Assembly: GCF_910592395.1 (NCBI RefSeq)
Contig: NC_088324.1
Coordinates: forward strand, 16,084,953-16,148,952
DNA from: Lineus longissimus
Taxonomy: Eukaryota > Nemertea > Pilidiophora > Heteronemertea > Lineidae
Direction: 5' to 3'
DNA length: 64,000 nt
Position 1 is the first letter of the stretch. The number at the start of each line of letters is the position of its first letter. A program made the translations under genes and the position numbers. Below are positions 1 through 9,700 of the stretch, piece after piece. The notes under the pieces are model-generated. The model was not told the DNA's origin, made no database searches, and worked only from the letters and a program-made list of their open reading frames with translations.

Positions 1-595
1 CACCCTGTGGAACCCGAATATAGATTTTCTGTTTTTTCTCCTCAACTCGTGACTCTGTTAAAGTTTGTTGCCTAACGACACCAGGTGGCGCTAACGTAAA
101 TCGACCATCACTTGTTGTCGCAATCACTTTCTCCTGGGAATGACTCATGCTCCGTACAACAACATACTGGCCATCCTTCAGCTCTGTTTCGGATTCACGA
201 CTGACAACAACAAAATCACCAGCAGGATTCTGACCCTTGTTATGCACTGGCTGACCCATGATCACATGACGCATCCCGTCCTCAATCACCAAGTCCCCAC
301 CCATCTCATCTACTAATTGCTCTGTCTTAATCACATGGCCGGCACCATCTATACCTCCAGTCATGATCATCTCCTCAGCATGGACATTATTCCCTTCCAT
401 AACGTTTATACTCTGCTCCTGTTTCAGAATCACTGGGCCCTCAGGTCGACAAAATACAATTTTCTGTTGTCCATTTTCATCACAGAAAGCTTTAACTTGT
501 GTGACTTTGTCAGGATCGGTATTGGGATCGGCCAGCTGCTGAGTGATTGCTTGAAGTAGAACTGGAGAGATCCCAACCTCAGTTTGGGTTGTCAT
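1..595 (-). CDS. N-terminal part of an unrecognised acidic protein (partial, runs off left edge)
   Basis: An open frame begins at an ATG at 595-593 and continues without a stop to the window edge, giving 198 residues. It begins MTTQTEVGISPVLLQAITQQ. The sequence is rich in acidic residues, Gln, Val and Met (runs such as VDEMGGDLVIEDGM and GQYVVVRSMS), with no transmembrane segment or signal peptide. The composition resembles the non-DNA-binding activation part of a nuclear regulator, but I do not recognise the family. The exon probably starts at 629, where a splice acceptor (CTCTTGCAG) lies just upstream on the minus strand, so a 5' untranslated exon is expected further right. A nine-codon upstream ORF starting at 621 ends with a TGA that overlaps the main ATG (ATGA). 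Coding status is supported by ~600 nt of open frame and the splice context. Confidence 0.7.
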   Translation of the reverse strand, partial: MTTQTEVGISPVLLQAITQQLADPNTDPDKVTQVKAFCDENGQQKIVFCRPEGPVILKQEQSINVMEGNNVHAEEMIMTGGIDGAGHVIKTEQLVDEMGGDLVIEDGMRHVIMGQPVHNKGQNPAGDFVVVSRESETELKDGQYVVVRSMSHSQEKVIATTSDGRFTLAPPGVVRQQTLTESRVEEKKQKIYIRVPQG

Positions 596-629
596 TGTGT
601 CGCATCGCGCGCGGAGGACATCAGAAAGT

Positions 630-1712
630 CTGCAAGAGATTAGGAACAAAGTTTAAGACAACATTAGAAATATGAAACTCAGCCATTATAGCTTATAACA
701 CAAATTGAAATCAAAAGCCAAAGTCTGAAGTGACCATGATTACCAACAGTGCTTTCCTGTTTATTCTAGCAGACAGGTTTGGTCATTGGTCTTGGCCTCG
801 AGACAAGGGCCAAGGTCACTCGCAAGGGTCACGACGGCGGCACTCTCGAAAATTTGTAAACACGGCAAAACAGTCACTCCAAACTGGCATATCCTGGTTA
901 TAATCAGTGGATTAGGCGGGTACAAACAATAGGCAACAATGAAAGAATCAGATCGGTAAGCCAGAGAGTGGCTTTTTCGATGCCAGCTGGATGAAATTGT
1001 GCCTTAATTTTGTCCACAATTTAGAACATGCTGCGCCGCCGTCTCAAGGTCACTTCGAAAAAGGCAGACAGATTTTTGCGCCGATCCCCCGGTGCTTTTT
1101 GTCATAATTGCGGTCGTTATAAAACCCGGCATCACTAGTATCACCTTGGTATGATATCCTACTTTGTTCCAAAACTTACCATTTAGACTAAATTTGTTTT
1201 GATTTCGATGAAAATTGAAGAATGTTGATATTTTGATCGACGATTTCGCCAACGGCCCTGACCTTTTAATAGAAACAAAGCGTAGGGAAGGCTGACGTAA
1301 AGGTACTCGTCGGGGTTTTGGGAATTCAGGTAAAATATTGCATTTCGTCAATAAATTACCTATATGTCATAAAATAAGAACTACAATCCGATTTGATTAC
1401 CTTTTAATAAGGTAGCTTGGTATTTGTATCCATAAAACGTCTCAATTTGCTTCTAAAACGGCAAACTGTCCTGAATGTCGGAGCTGAGATAATTAGCTGA
1501 CCCTTTCGGGTTTTAATCACGAGGTGTCGTTTTTCAAATTGTTTCAGAATAATTTCATTTTGGATTTTTTCGTCTAGTTATTCACATAAATTTGTGACAA
1601 AAATAAACAATGATATTATTTTCGTGTTATCAAAAGAAGGAAAAATTAATGAATCAATTTTGGCCAGGTGGCGCTAGAGTATAAAGTTGAAAATGAAGTC
1701 TGCTGTCAAAAA
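630..1712. other. Intergenic region between divergent genes
   Basis: No gene is recognised here. The region separates the left-edge gene (minus) from the MPR-like gene (plus) and must hold both promoters and the non-coding first exon of the left gene. It contains a CTCF-like motif at 1664-1676. An ATG at 1693 lies upstream of the MPR-like start and opens a 20-codon out-of-frame ORF overlapping it, so the real transcription start may lie between 1693 and 1713. Confidence 0.5.
1664..1676 (+). promoter_or_regulatory. CTCF-like motif upstream of the MPR-like gene
   Basis: The 13-mer CCAGGTGGCGCTA resembles the core of the bilaterian CTCF site. It lies about 40 bp before the MPR-like start codon. 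The identical 13-mer occurs on the same strand at 81-93, inside the coding exon of the divergent neighbour. Binding is inferred from motif similarity only. Confidence 0.3.
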
Positions 1713-3268
1713 ATGTCTGATTTCTCTGCTTTTTCTGCAAAATCAACCATCATGATTCCAATGTTGTTCATTCTATCAGTTATACGTGATGTGACTGCTA
1801 TAAAGTGTGTCTACAGAAGTCCCTGCTCCTGTCAAATGGCTGATGGTAGTGGAATGATCAACCTGAACAGTTTGGCAGCAGTAAAGGGTGCCCCTCCCAC
1901 TTTTCTCAACATCACTGGTAATGACGGGAACCTGTACAGTTTTAACCCCTGCATTGCTTTCACAGTATATTCATCTGACTGCAAGAATGTCGCTCTATGC
2001 ACTTTCGAAAAAAAGCACAATAAATACACAGGATTAGGAACAGAGGAAAGTGCGTCTTTCGTGTATGATGATCATCGAAAACGGACCCTCCTAAAATTCA
2101 GTAAGCGTAACGCCACTTCCACTAATAGAACTAAAGGTAGATAAGTGAAAAAAAGGTTATTCTCACCGCTTTATTCTGCAAAGGCTTCGCAAGTAAACGT
2201 TTTCTTCTTCGACAGCATTTTATTACCATTTCATTTCTGAGGCCATGTTTTATAAACATTGCAGATGAGACAGGAGATGCCTTTAAGTTGCTTCTTTTTG
2301 CCAATTCTTTTTACTTAGCTAGGACATGGCTACTCTATCAAATGACGGGTTAATGTTGTGCCTTTTGTTGCAAATAATGAGACACTGATAACAAGATGGA
2401 CATGTTGTGCAGTTCAGCTTTAAATCTGTTTAATTTATCAGCTCAGTTTTAAAGCTTTCATTAAATTGTCAGTTGTTCTGCTTGAATTTGTCTTCTTATC
2501 CTATGCTTCTCAAACTTCATTATCAGATTGTTTCAGAGACTGCAGTCTCTATTAATAAAGCAAATTCAAAGAATAATTGTGATTTTGGATGGATATGTCA
2601 CAATAAAGGATCCTTGGAAAGATATTTTACTGCCTTCCACTTTGTCAATTTATCAATTGTGGCATTGCTCTTCAGGTTCAGAAGACATCGTCACCCATGT
2701 GAGCCTCCAGTGTCACCAAGAGAGAACAGAGTTAAAAGTGGAAGGACAGGTCAACGAGACGTTTTACTACATGACTCTGTTGTCTCCATGTGCCTGCCTT
2801 GATGGCTGCATAGAGAGGCTGAGTCTGGGAAGCATTATACTCATCACTGGAGCATTTCTGCTGTTTACTTATCTATTAGTTGGTTAGTATGAAATAAGAG
2901 CATACTGCTTGGGTGATTTCTTGAAATGGATGCATCATCAAGGTGTAGACCATTGAAACAAAGACTGACCACTACCTGCAGTGCCCACAAATGGGGGTGC
3001 ACAGTATTCGGAGGACAACTTACTTTTACATGTTATTGTCTGATTTCAATGAGAGCACTGGTCTCGAGTATTGATTGTTAATCATGGAGATGTTTTCATT
3101 CCAGGTGTTCTTTACAACCGCGCTGTTTACAACAGCGTCGGAAGGGAGCTTCTGCCAAACTATGAATTCTGGGCCGATATGCCGTCATTGATCAAAGATG
3201 GCTACCTGTTCTTCATCAGTCCGTGTCTGGGTGATCGTGTGGAGTACCGGCATTATGAAAGACTCTGA
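1713..3268 (+). CDS. Cation-dependent mannose-6-phosphate receptor-like / MRH-domain membrane protein
   Basis: Three exons, 1713-2136, 2676-2882 and 3105-3268, join in phase (all introns phase 1) to 264 residues. The N-terminus holds a hydrophobic signal sequence (MIPMLFILSVIRDVTA), preceded by 13 residues if the ATG at 1713 is used; Met14 or Met17 could be the true start. A cysteine-rich luminal domain follows (CSCQMADGSG, FNPCIAF, LLSPCAC) with several N-glycosylation sequons. Next come one transmembrane helix (LGSIILITGAFLLFTYLLVG) and a short tail with LLPNYEFWADMPSLIKDG. That tail matches the juxtamembrane tail of the cation-dependent mannose-6-phosphate receptor family, whose members sort lysosomal hydrolases between Golgi and endosomes. 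The acidic di-leucine end of vertebrate receptors is absent, and sugar-binding residues were not verified. An alternative exon 1 donor at 2101 would keep the same phase. Confidence 0.85.
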
Positions 3269-4044
3269 AATGATTGAACTATGTGTGCACTACAGCTGAA
3301 AATGCTCCGACTCTTGCTGATATGATCTGAGGCTGTGGGTGGTGTGTTGACTAGTTGAAGTAAGAATTTGCCAACTTCCTCAATTGGTTTGAACTGATCA
3401 GATTTGATGAAACACGAAAACCACACATTTAGATTGTTTCTCGATTGTATCAGCAGAAGTTGTCATTTTGCATAATATCAGATATCCATTGATAATTGTA
3501 CCTACTTGGCTTCCAATGTTGGCCTTCAGTGTTTATTCATCATAGATCTCACAACTCCAGATGACATACCTCTGTTGACCATCAATATTATCACTACAAT
3601 AGCAAGAGGTATAGATTCGAGGTAGCGGATCACTGCATGGTCCAAGTCGTGCATCCTCTGGCAAAGTGGGCTTCAGATTGGACCGTCTCTGATGAAGGCT
3701 TCCTCGGGAGTCAGATTGTGACATTGTGAGAAGGAGGAATTGTTCAGATATGGTCTTCACTTGTTTCAGGCTACTGTGATTAGTTTTGCATTAGATTCTT
3801 TTGAATCATTTGTTGTTTATTTTTACTTTTGAGCATTATGTGTTCTCCTTATTATTGTAAGGCCTTGTCATTGTTGTCTTAGAGAGGTAGGTCCAGTGAT
3901 ATAAAAGTTCAGTTCCTATTGGTGTTTTGAGCCTACAGCATGTCAAACATCAAATAGAGATCTTGTGGATAATCAGTCTCAAGGAGCCTGCCTTCTACTT
4001 AATGTTTAATACTCGTGTTTTTCCATTTCGTCCATCAAATATAG
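3269..4044 (+). other. Probable 3' UTR of the MPR-like gene
   Basis: No further coding sequence is seen between the stop codon and the first good polyadenylation signal. A short minus-strand open frame at 3533-3760 has no recognisable similarity and is taken as chance. Confidence 0.55.
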
Positions 4045-4050
4045 AATAAA
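4045..4050 (+). promoter_or_regulatory. Polyadenylation signal AATAAA
   Basis: AATAAA, followed about 10-30 nt later by GT-rich sequence (TGTGTTGTTGAT). It is the first canonical signal downstream of the MPR-like stop codon, giving a ~0.8-kb 3' UTR. Confidence 0.6.
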
Positions 4051-6637
4051 TGTGTTGTTGATCTTTTAAAGACATTGTTCTTGTTCATTTCTTGATGTTT
4101 AAGGCTCTATCTGTGCGAGTCTGACTGGGGTGTTGGAGTCGCTTTGTCCAGTGGTAGGGTTAGTACGCAACCTCAAGTTGCTGTAGATGGCTCCATAATC
4201 AACATTGTCCTGGCCCCCTTATCCACTTGTCTGATGTCCTAGCCACTCGGCCTACAATGCCCAGGCCAAAGTGGACTCCACCAAAAAAGTATGATGAACC
4301 ATTGGATATCTCAACTGCTCATTTGGTCACTTGACATTGGTACAGGTGCTTCGCATATCCCAAGCAAATAATCCATCCTTGGTGACAGGATGGATGTAGA
4401 CATGCATGTGCTGCAAGGGACAACCAACGTGTAGTCCTGTGAGGCACATGTGCGAGGGAAGAATGCGACAGATCCTGGTATTTTAGAATGGGGTAGGACG
4501 GATTTTACAGACAGGGAGTCAACTGCTTGTGCTAGCAGGCCAGGCAAGCAATAATTGATTGTACATGCTACAAGATGAGATGCATGAGAGAGCAGAGTCA
4601 GCTTGATATTGGGAAGACAGGTCTTTCATTGGAGAGATGGGGAGAGCTCAGGGCATGTTTGAAATAACCCAACAAATCATGAATTTGCGGATAAAGTAGA
4701 AACTATTTATTTTGACTTCATATATAAAACAATGCATGTCCCAGACAGTAACTATGGAACAAAGCTCTGACATAAAATGACAAGTTTGGACCAATACCAG
4801 AACATTGGCAGCACAAACAGTTCAAAAACGGTGTTTGATGTCCAAATTAAGTTTACATACTGGGGTGCCAAGATTCATTAAATTTCCATTTTCAGAGTCT
4901 ATCTTGCTCTTTTTACCTCAAAACCCACCCCACGCGATCTTCCTCAAGGTCATAATGTGACAAGCGACTTGAACCACTGTCTTGACGAGAATGAGGAAGA
5001 AAGGCCCGAATCCAAATATTCCCCAATAAGGCCGAATGTCCTGGTATTAGCCCAGTGGCATATAACTTTCAATCGCCCTACAAAGACTCCATTTGTCAGA
5101 AGTGTCTGATGAACTATCAAAAGCTTCGATGAAGTTAGTACACTTCCAAGTATTTTCCCACACCCCAAGGCCAAAATCAGGTCAATGGTTCAACCCATGA
5201 CCTGGGCTTTCATGGGGCATAAAGGGTCAACCCGGGAAAAGTATCCAAACTTTCATCAGGTGTGTAGTATACCACTTGTACTAAAAAGTGACATTTTATT
5301 ATCTTTTCGACACTTTTTCTAGAACAAAAACACATTATTTATTAATTGATGATTTCAACCAACCAAAGTCTCAAGGCCTAAATCAGGACTGAATAAACAA
5401 AAGTCCTGGGCTTTCATGAGACATTTACAGTTGATTGTTATCTAAAATTGTTTAACAATTGGTTCTGTTCCACAGATAATGAATACAAGCAATATAAACA
5501 TACAATGAAATCACTAAACCCCAAGGTCTAAATCAGGCTGATTCAATTTCAACCTGGACTTTCATGAGGTAAGAATTGACAAATACATTGCAATGTTCTT
5601 ATAAATGCCCGGGAACATCAAGGCAGGCAGAAATAAAATAACCGATAGTTGCATTGACTTCACCAGCCAGTCCTTAAGGCCAAATAAGGCATGTGGAACT
5701 CCACTAGGCCTCGGCTGTCATGAGGAGATCCTGGCAACACTCAACTTCCTATTGTGCAATACATATACAAATAAAAACAACTGCTGCTATAGGCCTACAT
5801 ACATTATATACCCACATCAAATATCCCATTGTATCCAAGGCCATAATCAGGCCTAAGAAGTGTTGGACACTCTTAGAACCTGGGCTTTCATGGAGGCAGA
5901 GCAGTTTCAGTGGTGAACTATTAATATTCTTTGTCATCAGCATTACATTTGCTCCTAGCTACACACAGATTGACTTTAGATAAAGCGCCCGCACACGAGG
6001 GATTTCAACCATTGCGACCTCCAATAATGACCACAGGCGATCTCTGTCACCTGCGACAAGAATTGGTGATGACAATCACTTGTGATCAGTATCAAAACCA
6101 GCAAGAACCGGTTTGACCTGAATACGAGAGATGTTTTTTGATGATAATCGCAGGTTGGAGCCCTGGTAATACCAGGTTTGAGTTGCACAGTGCACACATT
6201 TTACAATTAGATCAGATAAGATAGACATGGAACATTTTTGAATACAGTTTTCATATGATCAAGCATCAACTATTTTAAACCTAGCCATATATCTTTGCAA
6301 TTATCTGTAAACATGAAGAAAAGCCTAGAAAATAAAATGTATGCAATATACATGTATTTGGGTTTGCAGTACTTCATTCCTTTATGCAACGATTCAATGA
6401 TAATTTTTTTATGAAGAAGGACAGTGACCATATGGCACATTTCAACTTATTCAAGGAGATCAACTGTCCTTCAGTCTTCCCACAAAGAGATGGCCCCTTC
6501 TGATTTCTTAGCTGTCTTCAGTTACCATCATTTTGAACATTTGAAAACCAAAATTTGCTGACATTTTCTCATTCCATATTCTATACAGCAAAGTGGAACT
6601 ATTTTAGATGTTATACACAGCCACCGACATGAAATTC
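4051..6637. other. Gene-free region between convergent genes
   Basis: No protein-coding exon is recognised. The MPR-like gene ends to the left and the DDAH gene ends to the right, both pointing into this stretch. It contains five copies of a hairpin element (separate entry). The nearest AATAAA on the minus strand that could end DDAH transcripts lies at about 5337-5342, so the hairpins nearest DDAH might be in its 3' UTR. A degenerate tRNA-like stretch occurs near 4140-4210. Confidence 0.5.
5166..5895 (+). repeat. Five spaced copies of a hairpin-forming element
   Basis: Elements start near 5166, 5373, 5522, 5675 and 5836, 150-205 bp apart. Each has a left box close to AAGGCCTAAATCAGG and a right box close to CCTGGGCTTTCATGAGG, with a variable middle. 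In four copies the CAGG and CCTG ends pair; in the fourth, AGGC pairs with GCCT. Inside these ends the middle pairs with itself in every copy although its sequence differs: CAGGTC/GACCTG (copy 1, extended by ATGG/CCAT), CAGGAC/GTCCTG (copy 2), TGA/TCA (copy 3), GTGG/CCAC (copy 4), CTAAG plus AGTG with CACT plus CTTAG (copy 5). The function is unknown. Confidence 0.6.
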
Positions 6638-6778
6638 TTAATCGAGTGTCGAAACAATCTTCTTGGGATACTTGGCCTTTCCGACCAGCATAGCAACACG
6701 GGTCAGGCAACTCTCTCCCTTCAACAGGCTCTCCATGTCCAGAGCCTGGCGTGGGAAGTCGATCTTGTTCTCAAGGGT
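6638..6778 (-). CDS. DDAH: DDAH terminal coding exon, copy B (distal)
   Basis: A 141-nt exon after TTGTTTTAG encodes 46 residues plus stop, ending KKIVSTLD. It differs from copy A at seven positions, mostly conservative (Ile/Met, Leu/Val, Val/Ala). The region aligned to the DDAH nucleophile (LTC in human DDAH1) reads LTR in both copies. Confidence 0.85.
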   Translation of the reverse strand, partial: TLENKIDFPRQALDMESLLKGESCLTRVAMLVGKAKYPKKIVSTLD

Positions 6779-9700
6779 CTAAAACAAGCAGCAAACAACT
6801 CTTAGATTAAACGAAAGGTCAGATGATGAGGAAATTAGTCATGTTACTGTCATGTGACAATTAGTGACAGTGTTAGATGTTAGAGCAAGCCAGCGGTTCT
6901 TAGTCAAGAGTGGAGACGATCTTTTTCGGGTACTTGACCTTTCCGAGCAGCAAAGCGAGGCGGGTTAGACAACTCTCTCCTTTTAACAGGTGTTCGATGT
7001 CGAGGGCCTTGCGAGGGAAGTCAATCTTGTTTTCAAGGGTCTAAAAGCAAGCAAGGGAAAGAAGATCTGAATTAACAAGATGGTATCGTTTGTCAAAGTG
7101 TTTGTTTCCAAAGATTTTATGCATCAGAGTTGAGCACTAAGCAAGTTTGATAAACATTTCCCAGGTTACAGCATCAACTCTTCATAGCAAAATGTAAACA
7201 AAGCTGGTGTTGATGTTGGTAATTTTGAGCAGAAAACAAAAAACCAGTGAAAAAAAAATTTGCATTCAGAAATTTTTTCAACTTTCAGTCTGTTCAAAAT
7301 TTTGAAAAATTTTCAAAGTCAAAAAGGTTTTGGGACTGATGATGTTGGTTCACTTTTTAATGCAGTTTGATATTATAGAGGGAAGCAATGGCATCACCGC
7401 TGACAGTGATGTCACCAAGCGAGTGAGCACTGTTCTCGCAAGCTGTGAAAATATGGACATAATATTAGTGTGTATGGAATTACTCAAGTCTCACTGATCT
7501 AAGATTGCTCCTGCAAAATAATACAAAACATAAGGTGGAACCAATGTCTGTTTGACAACCTGCCACCTCACTTACAATCCAAACTGAATATTCTGAATGC
7601 TTTTGAATGACTATGTGCCTATGTCATGCTCTGATTCTGAAGGTTCAAAAACAGTCGTAGATCGGTGAAACTTGTTTGTCCAAGCTAAAAGTTAAATACA
7701 TCAATGGTGATATAATAAGAGGGTGGGAACATCTATGTATTGACGAGTGGAGGCTGAAAAATAAAGTTAGTAAAGCTTTGACTATACGCCTAGGCCCGAT
7801 TGTTATTGTTGTTGCTGTATAACTGGCAGTGTCCCGACAAACATAACGTTCGTGTCCGCATGTGTGACTATCCAGTGTATAAGCTGCAGGCCATGCACCA
7901 GGACAGAACTAAGAAATCTTCTCCAACTTGCGGTGCATTTTCACAACCCAGTTTCAATGCCAAACCATTTTGACCATTTTATAAGCCATGCATTATAAAT
8001 AGAGATTCTTATTCAGAGATTACCGAGTGTTGATGTGTTGAGATCAACGTATGGATGACAGATGAAATCATGAAACAGGCAAAACCATCCACCAGAACCT
8101 TTTGCGAATATAACAAACGATCTAAAATGCTAGTGATGTGACAACTGGTGAGTGACGAGTAAAAACAGGCCCTGTTCTTACAGGTCATCTTGAGGACTTC
8201 ATTTTCAACTTGCGTGAGGACACAGCGCCAAAATGGGCCAAACTCCTGACCTCCTGATCATTCAGCAAATCACACAAACTAGTGACAACATGAGAAAATG
8301 ACAACAACATTGACAAATGTGAAATAAACCCTGAGAAAGCCACACCAGGACTAACATGAAGTCTACAAGAAAGCAACAGAGAACAATTCTACATTATTAG
8401 ACAATGAATACATAAGTGACAAAAGATGAAGATCAGAAATTAAGGAAAAATCACCAAAAACATGAATATCAAGAAGTAATACATTCCCTAGCTCTCCTGC
8501 AATGTTCTAACACCCATGCCCCATGAATGAATGCAAATTGATGCAGTGTAAACTAGATTGGAAGCTCTATGTCTCAAAGTGGATGATTCAAGCTGATAAT
8601 CACTGACATTCTCATCAAGCACCATGACTTCTTGCAGCCAACTTGAGAATCCGCGCAACAACAACACTGACTGGTTATCAGCCTAGAAGATGATTAACAT
8701 GCGACTACATTGATCAAGTTAGAAAGCCAAATACTGGCAAAAGCAAAGTTACTAAAAAAATTTGTTCTAATTTCTGTCACCAGAGGGTAGTAATTAGTAA
8801 TAACTCATGTTTATAGAACTCATTCTCCATGTATTATTCATCTCTAACTATCATTTTGTGCTGTTCTGTTGGAATAATCATGTCATCATACTGTCATTCA
8901 AAACCGCCTCACACTACATATAGTTTTTGAGAATAAAGTTGAATTGAATTACTGTACGACTGACACTGTTCGAGTCGAGGGAAAGATACGAGTATGACGA
9001 TTAAGTGTGGATAACAACATAACAAGACCTCTTACACCTTATTAATCTCGGTCAACATCAGACTCAGTTCTAACTGGTAACCATGGTGACAGAAATCTGA
9101 AACAATCAAAAAGCTCCAAAGCAACAGAATGCGATGCCTACATCCAAACGATGTACTCACGCCAAAACTCTTTCCCGACATTTGTTTGTCGGAGAGATGA
9201 ACCAAGGTACCATTGCAATAGAGACCGTTGGAAGCATGGTCATCCTCTAAGGCAATGGTGGAGTATCCAAAACTCGCATGGATCCGAATTTGCTGAAAAT
9301 AGAACACATGAGACCTGGTTATCATTCAGTAGTGATTGGTACTTACACCATATGTTGCCCGTGAGACGTGCTGGTGGCCCAGATGACACAACGTGCCGTT
9401 GATGTAACACAAGTTGGCGCCGTGGTCGTCTTCTAAGTGGATACGTCGGTAACCATAGGAACACGCCCTGCGGATATTCTGGAATCAAGATTGATGATGT
9501 TACAGCTTGTATGATTATGTAAGAAGAGCCCACCTCAATCTTCTGTCATATTTTGTTTTTGGTCGAACTGCCATTCTCACGAATATTTACATCAAATGTG
9601 AGCATTCTCTTACATTCGTAATTACAAGACATATTAATTATTATTACATGTTTGGCTTGGTACAGAATGGGCCAACTAGAGTTAAATTATGATTGCCAAC

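Noticed and set aside
4128-4210. tRNA-derived SINE head (AGTGGTAGGGTTAGTACGC)
   Set aside because: A-box similarity is fair, but no acceptable B box follows and no second copy is seen in the window.
5166-5895. Hammerhead ribozymes in the hairpin family
   Set aside because: Neither strand has the CUGANGA core together with a GAAA at the right place.
5975-6200. Possible DNA transposon end (AAAGCGCCCGCACACGAGGG)
   Set aside because: It looks like a terminal repeat seen in some animal transposons, but no matching inverted end or target duplication was found nearby.
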